Shown piece after piece: positions 46,685-58,030 of a stretch of DNA of 64,000 nucleotides (position 1 is the first letter of the stretch; every line of letters begins with the position of its first letter). This DNA comes from Liolophura sinensis. Lineage: Eukaryota; Mollusca; Polyplacophora; Chitonida; Chitonidae. A program made the translations under genes and the position numbers. The stretch lies in the NCBI RefSeq assembly GCF_032854445.1, contig NC_088296.1:2193246-2257245 (forward strand), read 5' to 3'. The notes beneath the pieces were generated by a model. That model searched no databases, was not told the DNA's origin, and saw only the letters and a program-made list of their open reading frames with translations.

Positions 46685-46855
46685 TCTACAATGGCGGTTA
46701 GCATTATGATGGAAGAAAACCGGACAGGGCTGGGAGAAAATCCCACGACCATCCATGTGCCGCGTACAGGGAAGCTAGCATGAGCTGGGATTGAATTCAT
46801 AGCGATCCCCAGCATTGGTTAGAGGCTTCTGGGTAGTTGTACTGTGTTATAATGC
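46685..46855 (-). mobile_element. SINE-1 copy, reverse, diverged
   Basis: Begins near GGCGGTTAGCATTATGATGG and passes through CCCACGACCATCCATGTG, AGCTAGCATGAGCTGGG and CAGCATTGGTTAGAGGCTTC. The 3' tail is missing. Confidence 0.75.
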
Positions 46856-46859
46856 AGAG

Positions 46860-48040
46860 GTCTAAAGAGGGCAAACCACAGCTGTGCAACACTAACCGGT
46901 CCTTTATTCGTGGTGTATAGGCCTGCATTTTTCTTTTAGCACTCGCTCACACAGCCACGATCAAAAAAAAAAAATTAAAAGCAGGCTTTTATTTCAACCA
47001 CAGTAAATGAAGGCACACTGTCTGTTCCCACGCATGAACCTTTAAGATATATTTCTCGCTAATATTTAGTTGTTAGACGTCTGGCCCTGAGTTAGGCTCA
47101 ACTATTCACAGTTATGTAGACAAGTGGCAGAGATCCGTTGGTTTAGTTTCATGGTATGGGCATAGAGTCTTAGGTATGTATACACATGAAAACCCTTCGT
47201 GTATTGATTTCACTGGTTTGTAGTTCACAATTTTAGGTAAATTTTTCACGGGGATTAAGACAGTCCACTACATCTGTTTGATATTCTAGTATTCCAGAAT
47301 TTCATACACGTCCACGAGCCAACCTTGTAAAGGACTAGCTCTGGAATGCATGCTCACAGCAAAGTTAAATAAAGACGAATAATTAAATGGTGAATTCTAA
47401 TATGGCAACACATTCAAGGGAGGTAACCCCTCGACCTGTGGTTCCTCGCAGCCTTCTGTTCTCCTGCACTCTAATCAAAGTCTGGATAACCACACAGCTT
47501 GAGGGGCTTTCTCTGTTGACAATGTCTAGGGTGGTAATTCACTCGCTCGGCGTCTCCATGGAGATCATCTGTACAGCCGATCACCGGATATGCAAGATGT
47601 CATCCGAGTGCTCCGAGTTGTACTTTTAGTGAAGAAATGTAATTACTTTGTGTGTTTGCTCAGAGTGATGTGATCTTAAAATGAGCAAAATGAAGCCAAT
47701 TTTGGGCTATACGACATGATTGCAGACAAGGGCTTCGGCAGAGGATATTGATAGCCCATGCTTGCCTATCTCCTATTCCGCGTTAACCTATCTCGATATT
47801 TTATTAACTACATGTAGTTCTCTGTAAGAATATTTCATCTGCTCTTAGAGAAGCCCCGAGAGTTGTTATTGCTTTTCTATTCTCTGGTCTGTCACATCAA
47901 TGAAAAATGCTTCAATAGGCCGTAAATAAAAAAGACAGTAGCATAGAAGGTAAAACCACAAAGTGACGGCAGTGTGAGAGTCATCTTCGCATCAAACACC
48001 AGTCAAATGAAAAAGTCAAAGATATCCTTTCAACACACGG
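46860..48040. other. No feature recognised
   Basis: No repeat recognised. The 80-codon plus frame at 47387-47629 has no visible domain or splice context. Confidence 0.4.
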
Positions 48041-48042
48041 GT

Positions 48043-48250
48043 GTGGCCTCAGTGACCTTGCGGTTAGGTCACAAGAGCTTCTCACCAATGCGATCGCTGT
48101 GAATGGAAAGGGCTGTCACCAACCTGCGCATGGTCGTGAGCTTTTCCCGCGCTCTGCGGGTTTCCTTGCATATATTGCTGAAAGCCTTCGCATCAGTGAA
48201 ATATTGTTGAAAACGTCGTAAAATTAAAATGAATCAATAAAGAAATAAAC
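48043..48250 (+). mobile_element. SINE-1 copy, diverged
   Basis: Head GTGTGGCCTCAGTGACCTTG, then TTCTCACCAATGCGATCGCT, GGTCGTGAGCTTTTCCCGCG, TTGTTGAAAACGTCGTAAAA and an AATAAAGAAATAAAC tail. The CTCATGCTGGCTTCC block is deleted. Confidence 0.75.
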
Positions 48251-48254
48251 ACAG

Positions 48255-50155
48255 GAATGCCACTTGACTGCATTGCCTCATCTTATCGCTGCCGCTTGTC
48301 TTCGTATCTGTAATACAAAAAGGTTATGTGCACGCAGATCTAAACAACACCCCAGTATGTAAAGCGTTTTCGACATGTCGGACGTGCCATTAGCACCCCG
48401 ACAATTCTCTAAATGTTTCCTTTAAAAATATATTACATTCAAGCACACAGATAGATAATAAGGATTTGTGTAGCATAAACTTGTGTGTTATTGGGCTATG
48501 TAAAGACGGGTTGCAAGCTGCTTGCACAGTCAAGTATCCGCTGGTGACTGGACAAACTGTGGACAAATAAAATCAACACAAACGATGGCATCCTTTTTAG
48601 TTTGTAGTGGAATTATGACATCCATCGGCAGAAAAGACATGGGACGGGAAAAACGAGTAAATCTAATGTGGGGAAAAAAGGTGCAATGGGGCATATCATA
48701 TCTTACAGATAGTGAACTGTTTGGTGTCCCAATATCCGTGATACATAGGCTACGTGATGGTGTAAGTTAGTGTCACGTGATTCATGACTCAACTACAGCA
48801 ATAAAGCATTATATGGATATAACCGATGTCATTACCAACAGAAAGCTTATCTCGGGGGTCGAGGTGAAATCAGTTCAACCACTGTCTACATTTGCTTTCT
48901 CGCCTCAAGATTCTTTACGACCTGGTGAAGACAGACAGCGAGTATCGATATCCTTTTGACTCTAGACAAAGCTGAGGGAGAAATGTCACATGACGCTGTA
49001 ATCTGTCGTCTAAATTCTCGTGCACTGTCAGGTTATTCACCGAAAGATGTAGCCAAGCGGCAATTAGGTGCATAGATAAATCTGGTTTGTGTTCAGATAC
49101 ACATAGACTGCTCGAATCCTTTTTTGAAAACAGCAGTCTGTCTTCTAACATGGCCATCATTGGACGGTCTTGACCCAGGGCGAGCCAGGATCATTTTAAA
49201 ATGACATCACTAAAAAATAGAAAATAAGTTTAAGGCGCGCAAATATTTCGGTTTTTTCTCATTTTCCCCAATCACTTCACCACAATGAACACGGATCCTG
49301 GTGTATGCGTGTAATTAACAGAGCACCGTGCTCAATAGAGCAATGCCGAATACTACTCATTTTCCAGAACTCTATCTAGGTAAAACGAGATACACCTATC
49401 ATGTGATCGCACCTGCGGTCAATAGCCTCACTAAATTGCTAGACAACAACTAGGAGGGTCACGTGATCCAGCTCATCCACATGGAGAAGAATATCAATAA
49501 ACTTTACATACGGGTCAAGTTTTGTCTCCGAGAATAGGGAATTAGATGCTTAGTCCAATCACTCTAGAATCCCAAGGAGTCACAGAACATAGACGGAGAG
49601 ATTATTCATTTTAGCTGAACATTTCATCTAAGCTTGCTAATAATGGTAGAGTCTATTCTTGGATTCTCCGTCAATTGTTTTAAGCGGGAAACACAAAGGC
49701 TTTACCAAATTATGACACGTGAAAAGGAAATGTACACAAGTAAAAAATGATACAAGTTTCTAGCAAAGAAAGATGCCAATATTTTTGCCAACGCTTTTCA
49801 GTGTAAATTTGTAAACTGTACACATTTCTGAGCCACCCTAGGCTGTGTATTTCTACAAGTGTTATCACAGTATAGGAACTGCGCCTCAGCCTATAACAGA
49901 TAGGGGAATCCTTTGTTATACTTTATTGTGAAATTTATCGAAAAGCTAAAACAAAAAAGGGCAGTGTGCTCTTGACAGTGTACCTATGGGCACACACTGC
50001 CACAGACATTGCTCAAGTGTCCTTAACGCAAGATTGATAGATATATTGCTGAACTGATGTTATCCTCAGACAATACTATCTATATCACTACCAACGCTTT
50101 TTCATCTGGCTTACCAACAACAATGTTGATTTTTTTACCCTATATTAGGCATCAT
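48255..50155. other. No feature recognised
   Basis: Almost 2 kb with no convincing exon. Frames of 82, 60 and 81 codons (48522-49160) have no visible domain. A GGTCACGTGATCCAGCTC segment at 49458 faintly resembles the Rep-C right end. Confidence 0.4.
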
Positions 50156-50159
50156 GAGT

Positions 50160-50420
50160 AGTTTTTTTTCTTATTTCATTGGTGTTTGACACCGTACTCA
50201 AGATTATTTCTGTTGTACAACGCGGCCAGCAGAATTGTGGGGAAAGCAGGGGGAAATCCATATCCATCCACAGGTTGCTGGTAGACCTTCCCACGTACGG
50301 TCTGAGAGGAAGACAACATGAGGTGGACTTGAACTCACAGGAACCGTATTGGTGAGAAGCTCCTGGGTGATTCCAGCGCGATGGCACGCTGATGACATCC
50401 GCCACGGAGGCCCCGGCATA
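50160..50420 (-). mobile_element. SINE-1, near full length, reverse
   Basis: The minus strand begins GGGGCCTCCGTGGCGGATGT and continues through TCACCAATACGGTTCCTGTG, GGTCTACCAGCAACCTGTGG and TTGAGTACGGTGTCAAACAC to the tail. The two overlapping minus-strand frames are this element. Confidence 0.85.
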
Positions 50421-50629
50421 ATGGATATTTATACTCCATAACGGAATGGACCGTCGTGTGGTGGCTAGAGGTTGTCGCTTTCAATCCCTGACACCTACGG
50501 GGACGGGTTCATATTTCAAAATTCCGCCGTTCTCACTGATTGTGGCGGCTTAGTGACCTTAGTGGTCTAAGAAACTGTCTTACAGTCGATAACTAACAAT
50601 TGTCTTCCGGCAATATGGGGTGCACAAGT

Positions 50630-50765
50630 GTACGTCCAAAGTGGGAAAGCTCGTCAGTAACCTGCCCAATTCCCATGGTTTAAACCGGACACCCAGTTTA
50701 CCTATGACCCAGAATGTATAAGAGAAATTACTGAGTATGGCGTTAAAGAACCATCAAATCAAAGG
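50630..50765 (+). mobile_element. SINE-1-related 3' fragment
   Basis: GGGAAAGCTCGTCAGTAACC, CCCATGGTTTAAACCGG and GAGTATGGCGTTAAAGAACC then ATCAAATCAAA resemble the SINE-1 3' half, strongly diverged. The preceding 150 bp may be its diverged head or another SINE. Confidence 0.5.
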
Positions 50766-50889
50766 AATTTACACAGTCGACGATCGCAAGGGGAGCGTCA
50801 AGCAGTTATGCATATGGTTTCAACGACGCTTAAAAGTGTGCTCTTCATTAACGTCAGTACCTTACGCCATCGGGCAGAGGTTGTTGCCA

Positions 50890-51335
50890 AAGACTTTACT
50901 ATGGTGCTGTCTGCTTTTAACGAAGACCCAGACTGTCGTCGTTGCAGATGCTGGATGTTTATGTACCTTTCGCTGAAATTTCCATATTGTATCACAAAAA
51001 GGATAGAGCTGTATTTAACAAAGCTTGTAAACGCTCTGCACGAAAACACAAAACAAACCAACAACAACGGAGCAAAAAATGCGACCAGGGCGCTGACATT
51101 CTGTCCGTATTGTTTACCTGAAAAGTATCGTTTTCGAGTCTTTAAAAAGACATCTCAATGTTGCCATTCCACAGGTGTTGTGTTATGTTCCTAATGCTCT
51201 TGGGATTCAATTTTACATTATAAAACGTATTCTATGTCTTTACTCAGAATGTTTTCGTGGATCAGAAAGCGTCTCTTTGACGGAAGAAATACGCAATGCT
51301 CTGTTCATGTTATCAACTGATCAGATTTAAGGTGA
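50890..51335 (+). repeat. Rep-E dispersed repeat, copy 3
   Basis: GACCAGGGCGCTGACATTC, TTCAATTTTACATTATAAAA, TTGACGGAAGAAATACGCAA and CATGTTATCAACTGATCAG correspond to parts of the 27.3- and 40.4-kb copies. The 128-codon plus frame at 50808-51194 is not conserved in them. Confidence 0.5.
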
Positions 51336-51339
51336 AGAT

Positions 51340-52280
51340 ATATGCTTCTCCATAGAGAAAAAAATCCTGTTCGATTATTTCTTTGTTCCTTTTCAGCGTA
51401 TGACGCTACACTGCCGTACTGCGTCCAACTTTTAATTATGTGTCAACGGGCAACAGTTCTGTTCGGTTGTTTCTTTCTTCTTTTTAAGCGTATGGCGCTA
51501 CACTGCCTGTACTGTGTCCGACTTTTAATTAAGCGTCAACGGACAACATTTCTGTTCGGTTCGCTCGAAAGACATCGTTGGTAATGACGTACGATATATA
51601 TAATGCATCGGTCGGTTGGTTTGTCTGTCAGAAGCTGTTGATAATATGTAGATCTTGCCTCAATTCATTGCTGTGGTGTTGCTTCAAAGACACAGTTATG
51701 TGCTTGTAACTACGGGAGATCTAACCTTTCCAAACTCTGGCATACACTGAGAGTTTTTGTTCAGTTAATCTATCAGCAGACCCTAATTTGTCAAAATCCT
51801 TTTTATGTTTGTTAAATATCTGTTGGGCATTCCCCAGTAATGTGACTTTCACATAAAACAGGCTTGCCTTCAAACCAGCATGGACTCAAGAGTGTACTTA
51901 CAATTGCCCTGTTTTACAACCAAGGTAACTTTTTCTGATTATTTTTAAAGTCAACGTGATCTTGTCCACAATCTATTTTTCAGTTAACTCTGGTGGCATT
52001 TATGTCTCCACCTTGCTTTTTAAACCAACAGATTGTTATCACAGAGCAAGAAGCTGGGGAGCATGCAGAAAAACAAATCGGCGATGCCACAAAAGTAATT
52101 GAAGCTACGCACTGTTGTTACTTCACATTCTGACGTAGTTTTTTGCCAATTTGATTCTTTTCTGTCGGAATGATTTCTAACCTGTTTAGAACAGACAAGT
52201 GGCTCGTATCATATATTACACATCACGAGAAAAGGCTTCAGTCCTCCGCCATTTTAGCACGAGATTACACCAGCGCAGTA
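51340..52280. other. Imperfect duplication at 51395-51560, otherwise no feature
   Basis: Two adjacent blocks of about 90 bp (51395-51475 and 51485-51565) share GCTACACTGCC, CCAACTTTTAATTA-type and CAACAGTTCTGTTCGG-type words, giving the 80-codon plus frame at 51342-51584. Nothing was recognised after 51600. Confidence 0.5.
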
Positions 52281-52283
52281 CAT

Positions 52284-52530
52284 GAGTTTATTTATTTATT
52301 TATTTGGTTAGTGTTTTACGCCGTACTCAAGAATATTTCACATATTCGAAGGCGGCCATAATTATGCTGGTAGAGATCAGAGGAAGTATACGGCCATCCG
52401 CAGGTTGCTGACAGACCTTCCCACGTACGCCTGGAGAGGAAGCCAGTATGAACTGGACTTGAGCTCACAGCGACTGCATTTATGAGAGGCTGAACTGGCG
52501 TGCTAACCACTTCTGCCATGGAAGGGCCCT
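52284..52530 (-). mobile_element. SINE-1, near full length, reverse
   Basis: The tail complement TTTATTTATTTATTTGG is followed by GTTTTACGCCGTACTCAAGA, GGCCATCCGCAGGTTGCTGA and CCAGTATGAACTGGACTTGA, ending in a degenerate head near GCCATGGAAGGGCCC. Confidence 0.85.
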
Positions 52531-52904
52531 GTACATGAGTAGGAACTATACTCATTTTCTTACCAAAAGCAAGGAGGCAAACACTCCGAACACATTTCAC
52601 TGCAATCGTTTCTATCATTTTATTACGGGGGTCTTTATTATTACACCATCGATGTCTCTAAGCAGAATAATGAAGAAATATGATGTAGTAAGTAAGTTCA
52701 AATGGTCCAATTAAACCACACCACAGCATCCGCGTATACATTCTGCGACACTATTTGAACACATTCTTTTTTGTTCTTTTCCAAATACGTCTAGGGCCCA
52801 GTTGTTCGACAGTATATTATCAGTTAAGAGGCCCTTTTGGGTCAGATAATTGAAGCTTAGTTGGCTCAGATGATTAGGGCGTTGGCTCTTTTCTGGAAGA
52901 GCTT

Positions 52905-53043
52905 ACTGGAAGACATTCCCACGTACGGTCAGAGAGGAAGCGAGCATACACTGGACTTGAACTCATCAAAACTCCATTGGTAATATTCTCATGTGTCTTG
53001 CACTGCGCTGGCACGCTAACCACCTCGGCCACGGAGGCCCCTG
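52905..53043 (-). mobile_element. SINE-1 5' half, reverse
   Basis: Keeps the head complement CTAACCACCTCGGCCACGGA then GGCCCC, and TGGACTTGAACTCATC, with the 3' half missing. Confidence 0.75.
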
Positions 53044-53184
53044 CTACCACTTATTTACACTCGCTTACTAGTGTGTAGACATGACGCTGCTGCATAGACC
53101 TACTCGGCGAATGAAGATTTGCCGTACAACCAAAGAAAGACAGCGATGTTTCAAGACGTGAATAAAAACGATGCCATTCATTTT

Positions 53185-53490
53185 TTTTAGCTGTACAGTA
53201 AATCTCGTTCTCTTCATCAAACATACACGGTTCATTACAGAAATGGCCTGATCAGACGCGTTTCAATTCTTATCAGTTCTGTTGCAATATTCACTATACA
53301 GCAAGTCTGTTAATTCCATGCAGTATGTACATAATCAGCTTCTGCACAAATCTGCTGGAACCTTCCAAAAGAGCCAATGTAGGAGAGGAGTTTCCTGTAC
53401 ATCCGTAAACTAGCAAACACCCTTTGATACAGCCATTAACAGCAATTTCCGAAAACCCATCTTGATGAGGATGGTTGCATGCTTATAACA
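53185..53490 (+). repeat. Rep-F dispersed repeat, diverged copy
   Basis: TAAATCTCGTTCTCTTCATC, GTTCATTACAGAAATGGCC, ATCAGTTCTGTTGCAATATT and GGAACCTTCCAAAAGAGCC match the 35.3-kb copy in order. Confidence 0.7.
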
Positions 53491-53852
53491 AACCCATGTG
53501 TCGCTCTTAATCTTTTAGTTTAGTAGATGGTGATATATGTCCAATAAACTGTGCTGCTTTGGTTATTTTTCCTTCACTAGTTTAAAACATGTACCTTGAT
53601 GAGTTTTCTCTCAGGACAAACAAGAAACACTCGGAATCCCAAATTTCCACCACCACTTAATGTACGGAATTCTCATCTGTAGACAAAGCCAGATCCTACT
53701 TTGCATTGGTGAAAAATGGTTCGTTAATGTCAGTATCTTGACCCAGATTCAATTTACCACCAAAGTTCGATGTAGTTTTGATATCTCCTGATTTAAAGAT
53801 ATCATTTCATAAAACGGTGTACCAAACAAGTTTGCTTCTTTTTGAATAAGGG

Positions 53853-54048
53853 CCAGCAGTTTTAACTTACAGTGGTATATTATTTTGACGTCACATTATC
53901 ATAAGCTATGCCTTCACGGACAGGAGTTTTAACTTACTTTAATATGTTATTTTTGACGCCATATTCTGATGAGCTTTGCCTCCACGGACAGGAGTTTTAA
54001 CTTACTTTAATATATTATTTTGAGGTCACATTTTGATGAGGTATGCTC
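53853..54048. repeat. 67-bp tandem repeat, about 3 units
   Basis: Each unit carries GGAGTTTTAACTTACTTTAA, a TATTATTTTGACGTCACAT-type block and a GATGAGCTTTGCCTCCACGG-type block. It lies just upstream of the transposase frame. Confidence 0.9.
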
Positions 54049-54054
54049 CCACCA

Positions 54055-54245
54055 GACATCTCATTCGAACCGTGTATGAACTGCAACATGTTTGATGTGG
54101 GCCTTTTATAGATTTTAACATCAGCTATGTCAGCCTCTAACTGTTGATATTTGAGTATTACGGAAAACGACTGATTTTTGTTCCGCTTCATACTGTTTAA
54201 CTGTGTCGATCTTGTCACTATATATACAGGCGATATGGTGAAGTT
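54055..54245 (+). repeat. Block repeated at 56590-56850, upstream of the transposase
   Basis: AAACGACTGATTT and CGATCTTGTCACTATATATACAGG-type sequence (54165-54236) recur at 56776-56845 in direct orientation. Weaker similarity extends about 100 bp further upstream. The repeated block covers the region where the transposase frame loses its homologous N-terminus. Confidence 0.5.
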
Positions 54246-55520
54246 ATGCCGAAGGTCGACTACTGGCTACAATCCGCTACCTCTCTCATGATTGCTACAG
54301 CGGCGGACGGTACAGTTCTCCCGTACTACGTTGTATACAGATCCAAGCATCTTTATGACACCTGGACAACTGGAGGTCCGGAACGATGTCGTTTCAATCG
54401 CAGTCTAAGTGGTTGGTTTGACCAAGTTTGCTTCGAAGACTGGTTTTCCAATGTCATTCTTCCTTACATGACGCGCGTGAACGGCAGGAAAGTATTGATT
54501 GGTGACAATCTTAGCAGCCATTTGTCGCCGTATGTAATTGAAAAGTGCCAAGAACATGACATAGCGTTTGTGTTTCTTCCCCCAAACTCAACCCATCTTA
54601 CTCAGCCCTTGGATGTGGCATTTTTTAGACCAATGAAAATATTTTGGCGCCAAATATTGGACAAGTGGAAAATCAGCGGCGAAGGACGACGATGCACTTC
54701 CATTCCAAAAGATGTATTCCCACGGCTACTTCATGAACTTTCAGAGAAATTATCTACCACTCAGAGCGAAAATGTAAAATCTGGGTTTAAAAAGTTCGGC
54801 ATTGTCCCTCACGACCCAACCCCTGTTCTTGATAGGATTCCCAGGGAAACCGAGAAAACTCCTGAAGGAGCAGGAGGCCATGGAGTGGATGGCGCATTAA
54901 TAGCGTTGTTGAAAGACATGCGTGGTGCAGATTGTCAACAGCCAAAGAAACGAGCAAAGCGTCTTCGTGTTGAGCCGGGAAAAAGTGTTTCTTCAGAGGA
55001 TTTATCCCACAATGATGATGACAACGGTGAAACTAGTGACTCCGAGGAAACAAGTTCAGAAGAAGAGGAATCTACAGAAGCGTCGTCTGAGAGCACAGAA
55101 GGTGAAGATTCCGATGAAGGGGTTAGCAGCCATTGCGATAATATAGAAACAGAAGGTGTCCAGGGAACCTCGTCATCGGGAAATGCTCAGCGAGGCAGTG
55201 GAAGGACTGGACTAACTGGCGTGGTTAACGTGAAGTCAATTAAGGAGTTACATGTAGATCAGTGGGTATTAGTGCGGCTTGGGGATCGTGTGAAGAAACT
55301 GTTCATCGGAAGGATCGACACCGTGTATTATTCAGATGGGGATCTTGAGGTTTCTTTTCTTAGAAGAAAAGGTCTGCAGAAAAATGTATTTGTTCACCCC
55401 AAAGAAGAAGACTGTGCATTAGTGAATTTCGACCAAATAGTTGGAGCACTTAATCAACCACAAACACTGCGAAGAGGTCTGCTCAAATTTGCGGTTGACG
55501 CCAGTGAATGGATCCCATAG
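54201..55520 (+). CDS. pogo/Tigger/Jerky-type DDE_1 transposase, N-terminally incomplete
   Basis: An open frame from 54201 (first ATG 54246) to TAG 55518 gives 424 residues from that ATG. Residues 1-145 form the core of a DDE_1 (CENP-B/Tigger/Jerky) catalytic domain: SADG-like AAADGTVLPYYVVY, SGWFD, FEDWF, then GDNLSSH with the second aspartate D87 and STHLTQPLDV with the third, D123. Residues 245-295 are an acidic Ser/Glu linker preceded by basic PKKRAKRLR, a likely nuclear signal. Residues 335-424 form a second conserved module (DQWVLVRLGDRVKKLFIGRI, VSFLRRKG, RRGLLKF) of the kind found at the C-terminus of related invertebrate transposases. Codons before the ATG still read YRRYGEV, a plausible continuation of the domain, so ATG 54246 is probably not the original start. 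The HTH/CENP-B DNA-binding region and the first catalytic Asp (DET motif) are missing; they may lie on an unfound exon spliced to CAG at 54229, or be deleted. No frameshift or stop within the remaining 1.3 kb implies recent arrival or selection. Confidence 0.85.
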   Translation: MCRSCHYIYRRYGEVMPKVDYWLQSATSLMIATAADGTVLPYYVVYRSKHLYDTWTTGGPERCRFNRSLSGWFDQVCFEDWFSNVILPYMTRVNGRKVLIGDNLSSHLSPYVIEKCQEHDIAFVFLPPNSTHLTQPLDVAFFRPMKIFWRQILDKWKISGEGRRCTSIPKDVFPRLLHELSEKLSTTQSENVKSGFKKFGIVPHDPTPVLDRIPRETEKTPEGAGGHGVDGALIALLKDMRGADCQQPKKRAKRLRVEPGKSVSSEDLSHNDDDNGETSDSEETSSEEEESTEASSESTEGEDSDEGVSSHCDNIETEGVQGTSSSGNAQRGSGRTGLTGVVNVKSIKELHVDQWVLVRLGDRVKKLFIGRIDTVYYSDGDLEVSFLRRKGLQKNVFVHPKEEDCALVNFDQIVGALNQPQTLRRGLLKFAVDASEWIP

Positions 55521-55524
55521 TCAA

Positions 55525-56585
55525 CAAAAGGAATTCTAGAGACGTTCTGTTCCGTATTTGAACTGTGTGTTGCAAAGCTTTTGTTTTCAAACTGTAAAAT
55601 TATGCTCCCAAATGGTGTAAACGTGATTGCGGTTTCTCAAATTTGTTTCATTGTTAAGCAAAACACGTGCATTTATAACTTTTCAAACATCCTGAGATGT
55701 TTAAGTTAAAATTTGTATTTTTTAAAAACCTAATTAAAGTCCGAAACCAACCCTTTGGTTCGCTTATCTCGTTTATGTGTTGATGTAAAGTAAATGTCCG
55801 AAGTCACCACCTCCTGTGGGGGGAATTCGGACAACTTTCAAACAAAAAAAAATCGCAGACTCTTATACATTTAAGACTTGTACTAATGCTGGCTGAACCC
55901 ATATATTAAATGCAAACTGATAAGAAGAAAAAGTCCTTATTATATCAGATATTCTGAAGCACAGAAAGAAAAGACTAAAAAAAAATCGTCCGAATTCACC
56001 CCAGCTTACGGTACTCAAATAAATTAAGAAATAAATATTGTTAGAGTTAAATTGTTATGACCGTTGATCTGTGGGCCATCCGTTGTGGTTAAAACACTAT
56101 TCTGTAAATAACGGCTATTGCGAAGGCCAGCATTTTTAAGATTATGTGCACATTGTTGAGTTCGGAGTAAAACATCAGTATTTGCACACATTATATTCAG
56201 CCTTACTATAATGTCTATAAGTGATGTCTCCGTAAGGCAGTCTATTGTGCAAAGTTAAAAAGGCAAATGTACTTACAAATATAAATGACTTCAACCCATA
56301 TGCTGAGGTAATTATTGGGAAATTGGTATCTTTGTTAAAATATGGCATTAACTTGTAAATTGAAAAGGGAACTGTGCTAACCATTGTGGGAATGTAATAG
56401 AGTATAAATGTGTATAAGTATATTGAAGGATTTACCTCCCCTGCTTAGATGACGCGTATTGCTCAGAAATAAGTATTTTCTATTTCAATCTGCGCAGTTT
56501 TATCGAGTAGCGAAGCACGGTGGGAATTGTTTCGACAGGTAAGTCCGGTAAGATGGGGTAGATCTATGTTTATATCGGAATGTTT
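55525..56585. other. Transposase 3' flank, no other feature
   Basis: AT-rich sequence. AATTAAA at about 55732 is a possible variant polyadenylation signal for the upstream frame, and AATAAA occurs at about 56020. Nothing else recognised. Confidence 0.4.
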
Positions 56586-56589
56586 CTAT

Positions 56590-56850
56590 CAGACGAGTGT
56601 GTTGTCGTTCATTCGATCATGTGACGGACTCTCAGACAGTGTTTAATTGGCCTGGTCGTCCTCAAATGGACACGAAGTCGACGTACGACTGAGGGGTGTG
56701 TCTGTATGGACTCTACTCCTAGCCTGTGTGGACCTCTGACACTGTTTTTAAGTCGGAATATTTTCTCCTCAAGAAAAACGACTGATTGAAAAGGGGTCAA
56801 GGTACTGTCTAATGATCTCGATCTTCTCACTATATATACAGGGCGATGGT
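56590..56850 (+). repeat. Second copy of the transposase-flanking block
   Basis: AAAACGACTGATT at 56776 and CGATCTTCTCACTATATATA then CAGGGCGATGG repeat the sequence just before the transposase frame. It is followed here by non-coding sequence, not by a transposase. Confidence 0.5.
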
Positions 56851-57104
56851 ACGTTATTAATGTATGTTTCTGAAGCTTTGACCTTGAAAAGCATTATGTA
56901 GGGTTTTGCTAAAGGTCGTTGGTTGCCGGTGACGTGTTGTCTGGGGTTGGGCCTACATACATGTAAATAGCCAGATCGACCGGCCTGCATGGATCGCTGT
57001 TTGTTTACTTACAACGTTGGCCTCTCTGCTCCAAATATAAAATCTGTAATAATGAAAAACTCATAGTTAGTATATACATATTCTCATATTCCATTCTCAT
57101 CAAG

Positions 57105-57205
57105 AAATGCCATTTTTGAAGTCATTGGTATGACCCCACTCTGGTTTGATCTCATTTCTCCCGACTTCGAGACGGGCTCAAACCTAAGGAATGTGTTACA
57201 GGGTA
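57105..57205 (-). mobile_element. SINE-2 head fragment, reverse
   Basis: The plus strand reads GCCATTTTTGAAGTCATTGG, TATGACCCCACTCTGG and TTTGATCTCATTTCTCCCGA, the complement of the SINE-2 head and B-box region. Confidence 0.65.
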
Positions 57206-57209
57206 TAAG

Positions 57210-58005
57210 TAAATGGAGTCTTAAAATTAAGTACTGAATTACACAGAGGATTTTCATTGTTACAGAACCGAAGCGCAACATGTATTATAAACTTTTCACT
57301 CAAACATTAAAACCTCGCCCATTTATCACCAATCATGAGGTGTGTAACTTGACCCAGCTGATTCAGTCAGGACTGCCCTACACTGCACGTAGGCCTGCTT
57401 ATACATTAGCTCGAGCTCTTTGTGTGCAGGCAGAATTAACGCTGACCTACTTCTACAGTCAACCTGAGGTTACATATCTCAAGTCCAGGCTATTTGGTTG
57501 TCTTTAAACTGTCCCTGACATAAAACTATCTAATCGGACGTACTTCACACGGTGGAGCGAAGTCAAAATTTGCGGTTTAAACATTTTGTTTGATCAGTGT
57601 TGATCGCAGGGTATAGCAGCTCAATGGTAGCCTGTACTTCTGTGTTTCCAGACAATAACATAATAAAACACTGGCAGCTGGAAGACTAAATTTGACCTTA
57701 ATTAATAACCGTTTTAATCCAAGTAAGAACTGTTCATGTTACTCGTCACTATTAGTAATGTGGTATTTAATATATCTATTATATATTATATAAACTTCTG
57801 CAGATAGAGATATTCCAGAGGTTTGACCCAATTATCACACAGTATATAGGGTCATGTTACCTTCATAACCACTGTAGTCAACAGGCTTGGCCAAATTGTC
57901 ATATTTAGTGCCGACATTGCTGCTGAAGGCGTTTTCGTACTGGTTGTTTATAAACCTACTTTTAAATCGCGACAATCTCGTTTTTTCACACAAATCTGCT
58001 AATTA
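57210..58005. other. No feature recognised
   Basis: The 75-codon plus frame at 57280-57507 has no recognisable domain. It could be an upstream non-coding part of the TRIM transcript, but nothing supports that directly. Confidence 0.35.
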
Positions 58006-58030
58006 TGGGCGGGAGCTATATATCTATCGA
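58006..58030 (+). promoter_or_regulatory. Possible core promoter of the TRIM gene
   Basis: GGGCGGGAGCTATATATC combines a GC-box-like word with a TATA-like word about 370 bp upstream of the start codon. A CATTCTCATTTCAG acceptor-like site at 58354-58367 would allow a 5' non-coding exon to join just before the ATG. The assignment is positional only. Confidence 0.2.

Noticed and set aside
57280-57507. 75-codon frame upstream of TRIM as a separate small gene
   Set aside because: No domain, no conserved features and no splice or promoter context; kept only as unannotated sequence.
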